Below are positions 51,581-59,936 of a stretch of 64,000 nucleotides of DNA, piece by piece. This stretch comes from Sulfurimonas sp. HSL-1656 (GTDB lineage: Bacteria; Campylobacterota; Campylobacteria; Campylobacterales; Sulfurimonadaceae): contig NZ_CP147915.1 of assembly GCF_039645585.1 (NCBI RefSeq), positions 310,001 through 374,000 on the forward strand, given 5' to 3'. How positions within the stretch are numbered: the first letter of the stretch is position 1; every line of letters starts with the position of its first letter. A program made the position numbers and the translations under genes. Below the pieces are notes generated by a model. That model ran no database searches. It had not been told where the DNA came from and was given only the letters and a program-made list of their open reading frames with translations.

Positions 51581-52650
51581 AAACGGCATCCCCGGTAGGC
51601 GTACTTCTCCGTCGCGTCAAGCAGGGCCGCGGCGACCTGTTCCACTTCCGACGATGTGAGCCGATGGTGGCAGGGCAGCTGCAACAGGGCTTTGTAGAAA
51701 TCCTCCGTCACCGCTAAACGGACACTCTCATCTTTGAACGCAGTTGTTTTGTAGAGCGGTTTACAGCAGACCGCAGCCTCCACTCCTTTTGCACTGATAC
51801 CGGTAAAAATATCCTCTTTGGGGCAGTAAAGCTGCGGCGTCAGCAGGACGGGGTAGCTGGCGGGTGCATCGTCGGGCGCGCGTTTCATGCGGTCGAAGAG
51901 GGTAGAACCTCCCAGCCGTTCATCCAGCAGGGCACTGTTTTCGCGGCGGCGTTCGCAGGCGGTTTCCAGCTGCGCCATCTGTTCCAGTGCCACGGCGGCG
52001 GCCAGGAGATCCAGCGTACAGTCGGCGCCGCGCAGGGGGAGGTCGTAGTTCCAGAGGCTGCCCGGCTTCCGGCCGGCGCTCCGGAAGAGGCGTGCATGCG
52101 CCGCGGTCGTATCATCGTCGGTGAGCAGAAAACCGGTGGGGCTGACACCTTCGGGCATAAGGGGCGACAGCGACCAGATAGCGGTGCCGCTGAACGGGGC
52201 CGGGGCAAGCGAACCGGTGGTGTCTTCGATCAGTGTCACTGCCGGGGGCAGTGCGGGGCATTGGGAGCGGATGCCTTCGAAATGGGTAAAGAGTACAGTC
52301 GCCGTTTCGGCGGTGACCGCGTTGTCGATGGCACTGCCCATCAGGACGCCGCCGAGGCTGATATCGCCGTAAACCGTTCGGACGCCGCTGCGCGTAAATG
52401 CGCTATGGCGATGCGGCGGGGCCATGGCGTCGGTGATAATCGTACCTGCACCCTGAAGGGCCGCTTCGAGCGCGGAAGCCGGCGTATCGAATGCGACGGC
52501 ATGCGCGCAGCCGTGATAGGCCGCGACGGCCGCTTCCAGCTGCGGAAGCGCTTTGCCGTTCAGCCCGAACGTCCGTTCGGCGAGGGCGGCGCGTTCCCGT
52601 TCGCGCGGGCTAAAAGGAATCAGTGCGGCGGCACTGCTGTGAAGCGTCAT
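51577..52650 (-). CDS. DegT/DnrJ-fold protein lacking the PLP lysine
   Basis: 357 residues with the fold-type I layout of sugar aminotransferases: AAVAAYHGCAHAVAFDTPASALEAAL near residue 40, PAVTLIEDTTGSLA (the aspartate that contacts the cofactor) near 135, and LPLRGADCTLDLLAAAVALEQM near 210. Where the family has SFHPxKxITTGEGG the sequence reads SLSPLMPEGVSPTG (about residue 165), so the lysine is replaced by methionine. Perhaps a non-catalytic or divergent partner. ATGA overlap with the upstream small membrane protein gene. Confidence 0.6.
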   Translation of the reverse strand: MTLHSSAAALIPFSPRERERAALAERTFGLNGKALPQLEAAVAAYHGCAHAVAFDTPASALEAALQGAGTIITDAMAPPHRHSAFTRSGVRTVYGDISLGGVLMGSAIDNAVTAETATVLFTHFEGIRSQCPALPPAVTLIEDTTGSLAPAPFSGTAIWSLSPLMPEGVSPTGFLLTDDDTTAAHARLFRSAGRKPGSLWNYDLPLRGADCTLDLLAAAVALEQMAQLETACERRRENSALLDERLGGSTLFDRMKRAPDDAPASYPVLLTPQLYCPKEDIFTGISAKGVEAAVCCKPLYKTTAFKDESVRLAVTEDFYKALLQLPCHHRLTSSEVEQVAAALLDATEKYAYRGCRF

Positions 52651-53060
52651 TGTTTCGGCGGCTCCATGGCGTCACCCAGACCGGCATAGCGGGTCTCGTC
52701 CGCCGGTTCGGGTTCGTCCTCGATCACGTAGTGGCTGTTGTGCCGGGGCATCCGCGGTACCACCGCATGGGTGGTACGCCGCCGAAGCAGGTAGCGTTCG
52801 GTGCGGTAGCCGCCGAAGATGATCGCCCCGAGCAGGGCCAGGACGAAACTGCCGATAACCCAGGTCTTGACGAAGGCGTTCCATTCGCCCTGCCAGACGG
52901 TTTCGGTCAGGAGGAACAGGTCAAGTTCGCCTGTCACCAGCACCAGCAGACCGAGAAAGAGCACATAGGGGGCGACCAGCAGCATGAGAAAGAGCAAGAA
53001 GGGGTTGACGCTGACGGTTCCGCCCTTCATCCGTGATTGTTCCAACTCCGTAGCCGTCAT
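52647..53060 (-). CDS. Hypothetical two-span membrane protein
   Basis: 137 residues from the ATG at 53060. Two hydrophobic spans (VNPFLLFLMLLVAPYVLFLGLLVLV, WVIGSFVLALLGAIIFGGY), then a basic segment and an acidic C-terminus (EDEPEPADETR). No family recognised. Coupled by four bases to the DegT-fold gene downstream, which hints at a shared task at the membrane. Confidence 0.6.
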   Translation of the reverse strand: MTATELEQSRMKGGTVSVNPFLLFLMLLVAPYVLFLGLLVLVTGELDLFLLTETVWQGEWNAFVKTWVIGSFVLALLGAIIFGGYRTERYLLRRRTTHAVVPRMPRHNSHYVIEDEPEPADETRYAGLGDAMEPPKQ

Positions 53061-53193
53061 GTCCGCTCCTTGCGTTGTGAGTCTATAATCATAGCATAGC
53101 TGGTGATATCCCGGTATTTTAACGTGTCGACGGGAAACGGGAGGCGGGTCTGCACGGGTTACTCCCTTAAGCAAAATCTAATGTAGGAGGAGC

Positions 53194-53199
53194 TATAAT
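53194..53199 (+). promoter_or_regulatory. -10 hexamer upstream of tRNA-Val
   Basis: TATAAT in AGCTATAATTTC lies 18 bases before the tRNA 5' end. No good -35 is seen. Confidence 0.55.
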
Positions 53200-53217
53200 T
53201 TCGGCCTCTTAACTGAT

Positions 53218-53293
53218 GGTCCCATAGCTCAGTTGGTAGAGCACCACCTTGACATGGTGGTGGTCACAGGTTCAAGTCCTGTTGGGGCCACCA
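53218..53293 (+). tRNA. tRNA-Val (anticodon GAC)
   Basis: A 76-base cloverleaf. The acceptor GGTCCCA pairs with TGGGGCC (one G-U), the D-loop has AGCTCAGTTGGTAGAGC, the anticodon stem CCACC/GGTGG encloses TTGACAT with anticodon GAC, and the T-arm reads ACAGGTTCAAGTCCTGT. The 3' CCA is encoded. It stands just upstream of thrS. Confidence 0.95.
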
Positions 53294-53432
53294 TTCTTCC
53301 AAACAAAATTAAATCCCACTCTTTATCCGATCCTTTAACGAAGTTCCATAGGAAAATGCGCTAGAATCACGCCATTATTTCCGGACGTCTTCGGGTGTCC
53401 CGTGACAAAATGAATGTTAGGAACAGAGATTG

Positions 53433-55241
53433 ATGGATGCTATTGCACTCAAACACAACGACGATATCATAGACCTGCAAACCGCCGAGGCCCTCGGGAT
53501 CAGCGGGGAAGCGATCGTACTGGATAACTCGGATGCCGCCCTGGAAGTGCTGCGCCACTCAACGGCACACCTGATGGCACAGGCGATCAACTCGCTCTAC
53601 ACCAATGCCAAGTTTTTCGTAGGTCCCGTTGTCAAAGAAGGGTTCTATTACGATTTCAAAGTCGACGAAGAGATCGGTGAAGCGGACCTGAAGAACATCG
53701 AGAAAGAGATGCTCAGACTGGCGAAAAAGAAGTATGACATCGAACGCTACGAGATCTCGATGGAAGAGGCCAAACGCAAATTCGGCAACGACGAACTGAA
53801 ACTCGATGTCCTGAAGCGGATCCCGGAGACAAAAGTCTCCATCTACAAGCAGGGCGATTTCGAAGACCTCTGCCGCGGGCCGCACCTGCCGAGCATCGGG
53901 CATATCCGCCACTTCAAGCTGACGAAGATCGCCGGGGCCTACCGCGGCGGCGACAGCAAGAACGAGATGCTGACCCGGATCTACGGGATTGCGTTTGCAG
54001 ACAAGGAGAGCCTCAAAGCCTACCTCGACCGTATGGCCGAGGCGGAGAAACGCGACCACCGCAAGATCGGGAACGAGATGAAACTCTTTACGTTCCGCGA
54101 AGAGGTCGGTGCGGGCTTCCCGATCTGGCTGCCGGCCGGAGGGCGCCTGCGCTCCCGCCTGGAGGGGCTGCTGTTCAAAGCCCACCGCAAGCGCGGCTAC
54201 GAGCCGGTCCGCGGGCCGGAGATGCTGCGTTCGGACCTCTGGAAGACCTCCGGGCACTACCAGAATTACGGTGAGAACATGTACTTCACCAACATCGACG
54301 AGATCGAGTTCGGCGTCAAGCCGATGAACTGTGTCGGGCATATCAAGGCGTATGAACATGATTTGCACTCCTACCGCGACCTGCCGCTGAAGTACTTCGA
54401 ATACGGCGTCGTCCACCGCCACGAGATGACGGGGGCGCTGCACGGACTCTTCCGCGTTCGGGAGTTTACGCAGGATGATGCCCACATCTTCTGTACGGCG
54501 GAGCAGATCGAGGGGCAGATCATCGAGATCGTCGATTTCATCGACAAGATCATGAAGACCTTCGGGTTCGAGTACCAGATGATGATCTCCACCAAGCCGG
54601 AGAAGGCCGTCGGCGACGACGCGATCTGGGAGACGGCGACCAACGCGCTCAAAACCGCGATGGACCGCAACAGCCTCTCCTACGGAATCGACGAGGGGGG
54701 CGGTGCCTTCTACGGGCCGAAGATCGACATCAAGATCACCGACGCCATCGGCCGTGAATGGCAGTGCGGCACGGTGCAGCTCGACTTCAACCTGCCGGAG
54801 CGTTTCGAGCTCGAATACACCGGCGAGGGCAACAGCAAAGTGCAGCCGGTGATGATCCACCGTGCGATTTTAGGTTCATTTGAGCGATTTATTGGTATAT
54901 TGACAGAGCATTACGCTGGGGAATTTCCGATGTTCGTCGCACCGACGCAGGTGGCGATCATCCCGATTGCCGAGACACACAACGCTTATGCGAAGGAACT
55001 TTCCGATATGCTGATGGATATCGGCGCCGATTCGGAGATCTTCGATAAGAACGAGAGTCTGAACAAACGGATCCGTACAGCGGAAAAAGGACGGGTGCCT
55101 ATGATCATCGTTATCGGTGACGAAGAGGTAAGCAATAAAAAAGTGGCGGTACGCGACCGCCGCGAACGGACGCAGTACGAACTCGCAGAAGCGGAGTTCA
55201 TGGGGCTGATCCAAAAGAAAATTAATGAGGTACATTTTTGA
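53433..55241 (+). CDS. thrS: Threonyl-tRNA synthetase
   Basis: 602 residues from ATG 53433; a TTG at 53430 is better spaced (seven bases) from AGGA and may be used. No clear TGS domain, unlike E. coli ThrS of 642. Editing domain [11 protein letters not shown] and CRGPHL; catalytic zinc ligands in [19 protein letters not shown] and MIHRAILGS; class II motifs [13 protein letters not shown] and [10 protein letters not shown]. The anticodon-binding domain follows. Ends overlapping infC. Confidence 0.95.
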   Translation: MDAIALKHNDDIIDLQTAEALGISGEAIVLDNSDAALEVLRHSTAHLMAQAINSLYTNAKFFVGPVVKEGFYYDFKVDEEIGEADLKNIEKEMLRLAKKKYDIERYEISMEEAKRKFGNDELKLDVLKRIPETKVSIYKQGDFEDLCRGPHLPSIGHIRHFKLTKIAGAYRGGDSKNEMLTRIYGIAFADKESLKAYLDRMAEAEKRDHRKIGNEMKLFTFREEVGAGFPIWLPAGGRLRSRLEGLLFKAHRKRGYEPVRGPEMLRSDLWKTSGHYQNYGENMYFTNIDEIEFGVKPMNCVGHIKAYEHDLHSYRDLPLKYFEYGVVHRHEMTGALHGLFRVREFTQDDAHIFCTAEQIEGQIIEIVDFIDKIMKTFGFEYQMMISTKPEKAVGDDAIWETATNALKTAMDRNSLSYGIDEGGGAFYGPKIDIKITDAIGREWQCGTVQLDFNLPERFELEYTGEGNSKVQPVMIHRAILGSFERFIGILTEHYAGEFPMFVAPTQVAIIPIAETHNAYAKELSDMLMDIGADSEIFDKNESLNKRIRTAEKGRVPMIIVIGDEEVSNKKVAVRDRRERTQYELAEAEFMGLIQKKINEVHF

Positions 55242-55771
55242 GTAAAAAACAAGACCGCGTCATCATGAACGATGACATCCGAGCTCACGAGGTACGCTGT
55301 GTTGTAGACGGCGGAGAGGCACTGGGCATCGTCCCGACAGAAGTCGCGATGGACAAGGCGAATGAGCTCGGACTCGATCTTGTTCTGATCTCACCGACGG
55401 CGAAACCGCCGGTCGCGAAGATCATGGATTACGGTAAATTCAAGTACCAAGAAGAGAAGAAGAAAAAAGAGGCCAAGAAGAAGCAGGTCAAGATCGAGGT
55501 CAAGGAGATCAAGCTCTCCGTCAAGATCGCCGAGAACGACGTCGGCTACAAGGTCAAGCACGCCCGCGAGTTCCTCGAAGAGGGCAAGCACGTCAAATTC
55601 CGCGTCTTCCTTCGCGGCCGTGAAATGGCCCACCCCGAAGCGGCAAAGGATGTCCTGCTCAAAGTGTGGCCGATGGTCGAAGATATCGGCGTCATGGACA
55701 AAGAACCCCGCCTGGAAGGACGCTACTACAATATGCTCGTCCTGCCGAAAAAAGACGACAAGAAGAAGTAA
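55238..55771 (+). CDS. infC: Translation initiation factor IF-3
   Basis: 177 residues from a TTG overlapping the thrS stop (TTGA). [23 protein letters not shown] begins the N-domain, a lysine-rich linker ([15 protein letters not shown]) follows, and the C-domain has [29 protein letters not shown]. It keeps the 30S free of non-initiator tRNA and rejects non-AUG starts. A later ATG (55265) is in frame. A rare start codon for infC is known from E. coli (AUU), where it allows autoregulation. Confidence 0.93.
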   Translation: MSKKQDRVIMNDDIRAHEVRCVVDGGEALGIVPTEVAMDKANELGLDLVLISPTAKPPVAKIMDYGKFKYQEEKKKKEAKKKQVKIEVKEIKLSVKIAENDVGYKVKHAREFLEEGKHVKFRVFLRGREMAHPEAAKDVLLKVWPMVEDIGVMDKEPRLEGRYYNMLVLPKKDDKKK

Positions 55772-55784
55772 CGCTTTCCCCCGC

Positions 55785-55802
55785 TGCCGGCACTCGCCGG
55801 CA
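55785..55802 (+). terminator. Hairpin after infC
   Basis: TGCCGGC and GCCGGCA form a seven-pair stem around ACTC, 13 bases past the infC stop. A short pyrimidine-rich CTTTCC follows, not a full U-tract. With the promoter at 55842 it may separate infC from rpmI, or attenuate. Confidence 0.45.
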
Positions 55803-55841
55803 CTTTCCAATCAATCTATTCCATTTTAACACTTTATACGC

Positions 55842-55847
55842 TATAAT
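55842..55847 (+). promoter_or_regulatory. -10 hexamer upstream of rpmI-rplT
   Basis: TATAAT in GCTATAATCGCG lies 57 bases before the rpmI ATG, leaving a leader where ribosomal-protein L20 autoregulation would act in other bacteria. No leader fold is identified. Confidence 0.5.
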
Positions 55848-55904
55848 CGCGTCCTCATTTTATACCCTCGGGTGTAAATGTCGAGATTACAGAAAGGATG
55901 CACG

Positions 55905-56096
55905 ATGCCAAAGATGAAATCGGTCAAGGGCGCTGTCAAGCGTTTCAAGGTCAAGAAAAGCGGCAAAGTCAAACGCGGTACAGCGTTTCGCAGCCACATC
56001 CTGACAAAACAGGATGCCGGTACACGCCGTAAGCAGAACACGCCGAAGTATCTGACGAATACAGATGCCAAAGCCGTCAAAGCGATGATCGCGTAA
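55905..56096 (+). CDS. rpmI: Ribosomal protein bL35
   Basis: 63 residues from the ATG of [27 protein letters not shown], the typical bL35 start; the earlier in-frame ATG at 55878 lacks homology. Strongly basic, with [19 protein letters not shown] in the middle. Component of the large subunit; followed 99 bases later by rplT. Confidence 0.95.
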   Translation: MPKMKSVKGAVKRFKVKKSGKVKRGTAFRSHILTKQDAGTRRKQNTPKYLTNTDAKAVKAMIA

Positions 56097-56195
56097 GCGG
56101 TCCAACAGCCAACTCTCCAGTCCAGACTGGGCAAGTCCGCACAGCGGCACCCGAAACATTGAAAGATATGAACGGGTAAAGAAAGGAAACAGAAT

Positions 56196-56549
56196 ATGCC
56201 AAGAGTAAAAACAGGTGTCGTCAGACGCCGTCGTCACAAAAAAGTACTGAAACTTGCACGCGGTTTCTACAGCGGTCGCCGCAAACACTTCCGCAAAGCG
56301 AAAGAGCAGCTCGAGCGCAGCCTCGTTTATGCTTACCGTGACCGCAAGCAGAAAAAACGCGATTTCCGCAAACTGTGGATCGTTCGTATCAACGCGGCAT
56401 GCCGCCTCAACGATATGAACTACTCTACGTTCATGAACGGTCTGAAAAAAGCAGGCATCGAGCTTGACCGTAAAATTCTTGCCGATATGGCGATGAACGA
56501 CGCCGCGGCTTTCTCCGCCGTCGCTGCACAGGCCAAAGCGGCCCTGTAA
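56196..56549 (+). CDS. rplT: Ribosomal protein bL20
   Basis: 117 residues beginning [35 protein letters not shown], the usual bL20 start. It needs no later factor to fold and nucleates 50S assembly, and in several bacteria represses its own operon. AGGAAACAGAAT precedes the ATG. A strong GC hairpin follows the stop. Confidence 0.96.
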   Translation: MPRVKTGVVRRRRHKKVLKLARGFYSGRRKHFRKAKEQLERSLVYAYRDRKQKKRDFRKLWIVRINAACRLNDMNYSTFMNGLKKAGIELDRKILADMAMNDAAAFSAVAAQAKAAL

Positions 56550-56554
56550 TCTTC

Positions 56555-56590
56555 CGGGGCCCCGGCCCCGACTCCCTTTTCCCCTTTTAG
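56555..56590 (+). terminator. Rho-independent terminator after rplT
   Basis: CGGGGC and GCCCCG pair around CCCG (56555-56570), followed by a T- and C-rich tail (CCCTTTTCCCCTTTTAG). It ends the thrS-infC-rpmI-rplT run. Confidence 0.6.
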
Positions 56591-56634
56591 ACAATCTTCT
56601 GTACAATTGATGACCTCGACGACGAAGGTGATCC

Positions 56635-57255
56635 ATGGTCCACGAACTCTCTACGCCCCTGGCGACCCATCTTGTAAACAGGCTGCGTGACGAAGCCACC
56701 GACGCCGAAAGTTTTCGACGCCTGATCGCCCAACTGACGCTGCTTTTGGCGGATGCTGCGATCGGGACGGACGATCTGAACCCGGTGCGCCTTCAAACCT
56801 GGCGGGGGGAGGCGGAGTACCCCCTGGTTGCGGAGTCGGAGCTCCTTTTTGTGACGATACTGCGGGCGGGGCTGCCGATGCTCGAAGCGGCGATGGCGCT
56901 CTTCCCGCAGGCGTCGGCCGGTTTTCTGGCAATAAAGCGGGACGAAACGACGCACGAAGCGAAACTCTACTATGACCGTGTCCCCGACTGCCGCGGTAAA
57001 CATGTCATCCTCGTCGACCCGATGGTCGCCACGGGAGGCTCTCTTGCCGATGCCGTGACGCTGCTGCGCCGAAAAGCGCCGGGTCGGCTCACGTCGCTGC
57101 ATATCATCGCTTCACCCGAAGGGCTGGACAGGGTAAGCGCCGAGCATCCGGATCTTGCCCTCTATGTTGCCCGGATTGATCCGGGGCTGGACGCGGACAA
57201 GTTCATTCAACCGGGGCTTGGTGATGCCGGGGACCGGGCGTTTAATACACTTTAA
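56635..57255 (+). CDS. upp: Uracil phosphoribosyltransferase
   Basis: 206 residues. PRPP motif VILVDPMVATGGSLADAV, an N-terminal FRRLIAQLTLLLADAA and the C-terminal PGLGDAGDRAFNT are diagnostic. Converts uracil and PRPP to UMP in pyrimidine salvage. A GAAGGTGA ribosome-binding site lies upstream. Stands alone after the ribosomal operon. Confidence 0.95.
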   Translation: MVHELSTPLATHLVNRLRDEATDAESFRRLIAQLTLLLADAAIGTDDLNPVRLQTWRGEAEYPLVAESELLFVTILRAGLPMLEAAMALFPQASAGFLAIKRDETTHEAKLYYDRVPDCRGKHVILVDPMVATGGSLADAVTLLRRKAPGRLTSLHIIASPEGLDRVSAEHPDLALYVARIDPGLDADKFIQPGLGDAGDRAFNTL

Positions 57256-57339
57256 ACATATATAAACGCAGTTTTTAACGATCTCCTTATATTTTCTCGT
57301 ATAGTATAGGCCTATGGCATACTCTATTAAGGTTGATCG

Positions 57340-59385
57340 GTGAAATTTGGAGCGTTATGGAGCTGCGCCGTTCCGCTCGTGCTTCTTGCTTCCGGAACGG
57401 GAGGGGACGAGCTGTCCGCGCTGTTGGAAGCAGCGAACCGGGACGTGTCGGAGGCGGGTCTGAATCTCGACTATACGACGTCGGTCGTCTCGGTGCTTGA
57501 ACACGACCAGCTGTTCCGGCTGGGGGTGAATACCCTCTTTGAAGCCCTTTCGATTGTCCCCGGGGTCGAGACGAGTATCAGCCAGTTCGGGGTGAAGAAA
57601 GTCATCGTACGCGGCTTTGACAACCCTAACACCTTTACCTTTGACAAAACACGCCTTGAACTCGACGGCGTTCCCATCGAAACCGCTTTTTTGTCGAATA
57701 CGGCCACTTTCCTGGAACTGCCCGTTGCCGTGATCGAGCGCATCGAAGTGCTGCGCGGACCGGCGTCGGCCTATTACGGAAACGGTGCGTTTAACGGGGT
57801 CATCAGTGTGACAACACGGCATACGGAAGGGGACGGCAGCGCAGTGTTCTTCGGCGGGGGGAGCTACGCTTACCGGATGGGGGGCGGACGCCTCGTTGAA
57901 GCGCTGGGACCGGAGACGACGCTGCAGGCCGACGTTTATCTGCAGCGTTCCGAGAAATTTCTGTCTGCCGGGGACGACTTCGTTCCGCAATATATCTACG
58001 AGCCGGGAACGGGGACGATACCGTTCCTCCGTGCCCCCGAAAGCAACGAACGCCTGAACGATTACAGTATCGGTGCGACGATCGCCCATAATGGGTGGAG
58101 TCTGAAAAGCCGTATGAAGAGCCGTGAGAGCGGGAATTACTACGGATGGAACGAGCGCCTGGAGCTTGACACGGACCCCCGCAACATCGAGCGTTATTTT
58201 TTCGTCGAGGGCGGTTACGAAGCAACGCTCAGCGGGGCGACGACACTGCACACCACGCTGATGTACAGCTATTATGACCTGGATATCGAGGCACAGGACT
58301 ATTACAGGGACCCGGACACCGGTGTCATGGTGCCGTACCGTTTCAGTGTCACCGAAAGCGAGGACAAGTTCCGGGTCGAGAGCCGTATGAGCAGTACCGA
58401 GGTGGAAGGGCATCATCTGAACGCCGGGGTGCTCTGGCAACGCATACGGGAGCGGAACAATGAGATCAGCGAGGCACTGTCGCCCTACGGGGACCGTCCG
58501 GTCGTCGAACCGGGACTGCAGCGTGATAACATCGCGCTCTATCTTCAGGACAATTGGGACCTGGACCGAAGGTTCGGTATCCTGCTCGCCGCGCGGGGGG
58601 ATTACTATACCAAGGAGAAGCGGTTCTACCCGAGTGCCCAGCTCGGGGCCCTCTATACCCCGAATGACCGGTGGCAGCTGAAGGCCAATTACGGCCATGC
58701 ATTCCGGATCCCGTCATGGGTGGAGCAGTATTCGGTCGAATACGGCCCCGGGGACGGCACCCGAAGCGGTAATCCGGACCTCAAGGCCGAGACGACGGAT
58801 ACGTTTGAGCTGATCGCCATCTACAAAAAGGATGCCGCGCAGCGTTTCCAGGTCAATACCTATCACGCCCTGCAGCATGATGTCCTCGACATCGATGATA
58901 AGCCGGCTGAAGGCGGTTACAGGAACTGGCCGTCACGGACATCGACGGGGGTTGAAGTGGCCTATGACGCCATGCTGCTGGCCCAGGACCATCTGCATCT
59001 GAGTCTCTCCTATACAAACACGACGTACCAGACGGCCGGCAGCGGGATCGAGCAGTTGATGCCGACGGCGGCCATCTGGATGGGCAAGGGGTACTTTGTC
59101 CACTACCTGAGTCCACTCTTTTCCTTCTCCGTTTTGGCCAAGTATATCGGGGAACACCCCTATAACAGGGAGTTTGAGGCGCGGGCCGGGACGGTGAATA
59201 TGGACCCGTACCTGATTATGGATACGACGGTGGCCTATGTCAGCCCGCTGCACTGGAGCCTGCTTTTTTCCATCAAAAACCTGCTGGATGAAGACGTGCG
59301 TTATCCCAGCTACTACTCACGCCATCCTGACGGCCTTCCGCGGGAAGAGCGTAATTTCCTTGTGGAAGCCGAGTACCGGTTTTGA
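57340..59385 (+). CDS. TonB-dependent outer-membrane receptor
   Basis: 681 residues from a GTG with AAGG eight bases upstream. A hydrophobic N-terminus (WSCAVPLVLLASGTG) acts as signal peptide. Plug domain: NTLFEALSIVPGVETSISQFG, KKVIVRGFD, VAVIERIEVLRGPASAYYGNGAFNGVISV. The C-terminal beta-barrel has repeated aromatic strands and ends NFLVEAEYRF, with terminal Phe. No TonB box is clear. The ligand is unknown; no siderophore or metal genes are adjacent. Coupled to the YfiR-like gene by four bases (TTGA). Confidence 0.9.
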   Translation: MKFGALWSCAVPLVLLASGTGGDELSALLEAANRDVSEAGLNLDYTTSVVSVLEHDQLFRLGVNTLFEALSIVPGVETSISQFGVKKVIVRGFDNPNTFTFDKTRLELDGVPIETAFLSNTATFLELPVAVIERIEVLRGPASAYYGNGAFNGVISVTTRHTEGDGSAVFFGGGSYAYRMGGGRLVEALGPETTLQADVYLQRSEKFLSAGDDFVPQYIYEPGTGTIPFLRAPESNERLNDYSIGATIAHNGWSLKSRMKSRESGNYYGWNERLELDTDPRNIERYFFVEGGYEATLSGATTLHTTLMYSYYDLDIEAQDYYRDPDTGVMVPYRFSVTESEDKFRVESRMSSTEVEGHHLNAGVLWQRIRERNNEISEALSPYGDRPVVEPGLQRDNIALYLQDNWDLDRRFGILLAARGDYYTKEKRFYPSAQLGALYTPNDRWQLKANYGHAFRIPSWVEQYSVEYGPGDGTRSGNPDLKAETTDTFELIAIYKKDAAQRFQVNTYHALQHDVLDIDDKPAEGGYRNWPSRTSTGVEVAYDAMLLAQDHLHLSLSYTNTTYQTAGSGIEQLMPTAAIWMGKGYFVHYLSPLFSFSVLAKYIGEHPYNREFEARAGTVNMDPYLIMDTTVAYVSPLHWSLLFSIKNLLDEDVRYPSYYSRHPDGLPREERNFLVEAEYRF

Positions 59386-59936
59386 AACGGTGGGTGTTCC
59401 TGGTCCTCGTGCTGCCGCTGGCACTGGCGGCGTACCAGTATGAACCGGTGCTGCTGGAGACCCAGGCCAAACTTGCCCCCCGCCTGCTGATGATGAGTGA
59501 GGGAGTGGAAAAGCATTCGGCGGACCTGCTCTCGATCTGTGTCATTTACGAAGCGGGAGAAGGGGAGGTGGCGGACGCGTTTGCGGGGATGGTGCGCTCG
59601 GCGTATCCGGACGGCTGGAAAGGCATGAGGATACGGATCGTCAAAAGCCGCTACGAGGCACTGGAGACGCGCTGCGATCGCTGTGAACTTCTTTTTTTGC
59701 TCAACGCGGACGAAGAGAAAGTCCGGCGCGCCGTCTCCTATGCAACCGCGCATCAGAAACTGACAATGGCCTATGAGAACCGCTTCCTCGAAGAGGGGGT
59801 GCTGATGTCGCTGCATGTGGGCCGGAGTGTCCGCCCCTACCTTAACCTGCAGCAGGCCAAAGAAGCGGGGATCCATTTCAGCAGCGCTCTCAAGCGCATC
59901 TCCAAGTTCCTGGACCTGCCGAAGGAGACGCCGTGA
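59382..59936 (+). CDS. YfiR/DUF4154-like periplasmic protein
   Basis: 184 residues from a TTG start overlapping the receptor stop. Signal peptide (VFLVLVLPLALAA). DUF4154 features: SICVIYEAGE, the CDRCELLFLLNAD pair of cysteines near residue 100, and the C-terminal EEGVLMSLHVGRSVRPYLNLQQAKEAGIHFSSALKRISKFL, which matches the GMINFxxxxxxxxFEINxxAAxxAGLxxSS end of the family. In Pseudomonas, YfiR represses the diguanylate cyclase YfiN in the periplasm. The next gene here is a membrane-bound GGDEF protein. Confidence 0.8.
   Translation: MKRWVFLVLVLPLALAAYQYEPVLLETQAKLAPRLLMMSEGVEKHSADLLSICVIYEAGEGEVADAFAGMVRSAYPDGWKGMRIRIVKSRYEALETRCDRCELLFLLNADEEKVRRAVSYATAHQKLTMAYENRFLEEGVLMSLHVGRSVRPYLNLQQAKEAGIHFSSALKRISKFLDLPKETP

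Noticed and set aside
53559-54860. 433-codon minus-strand reading frame
   Set aside because: It is antisense to thrS and is a by-product of codon bias.
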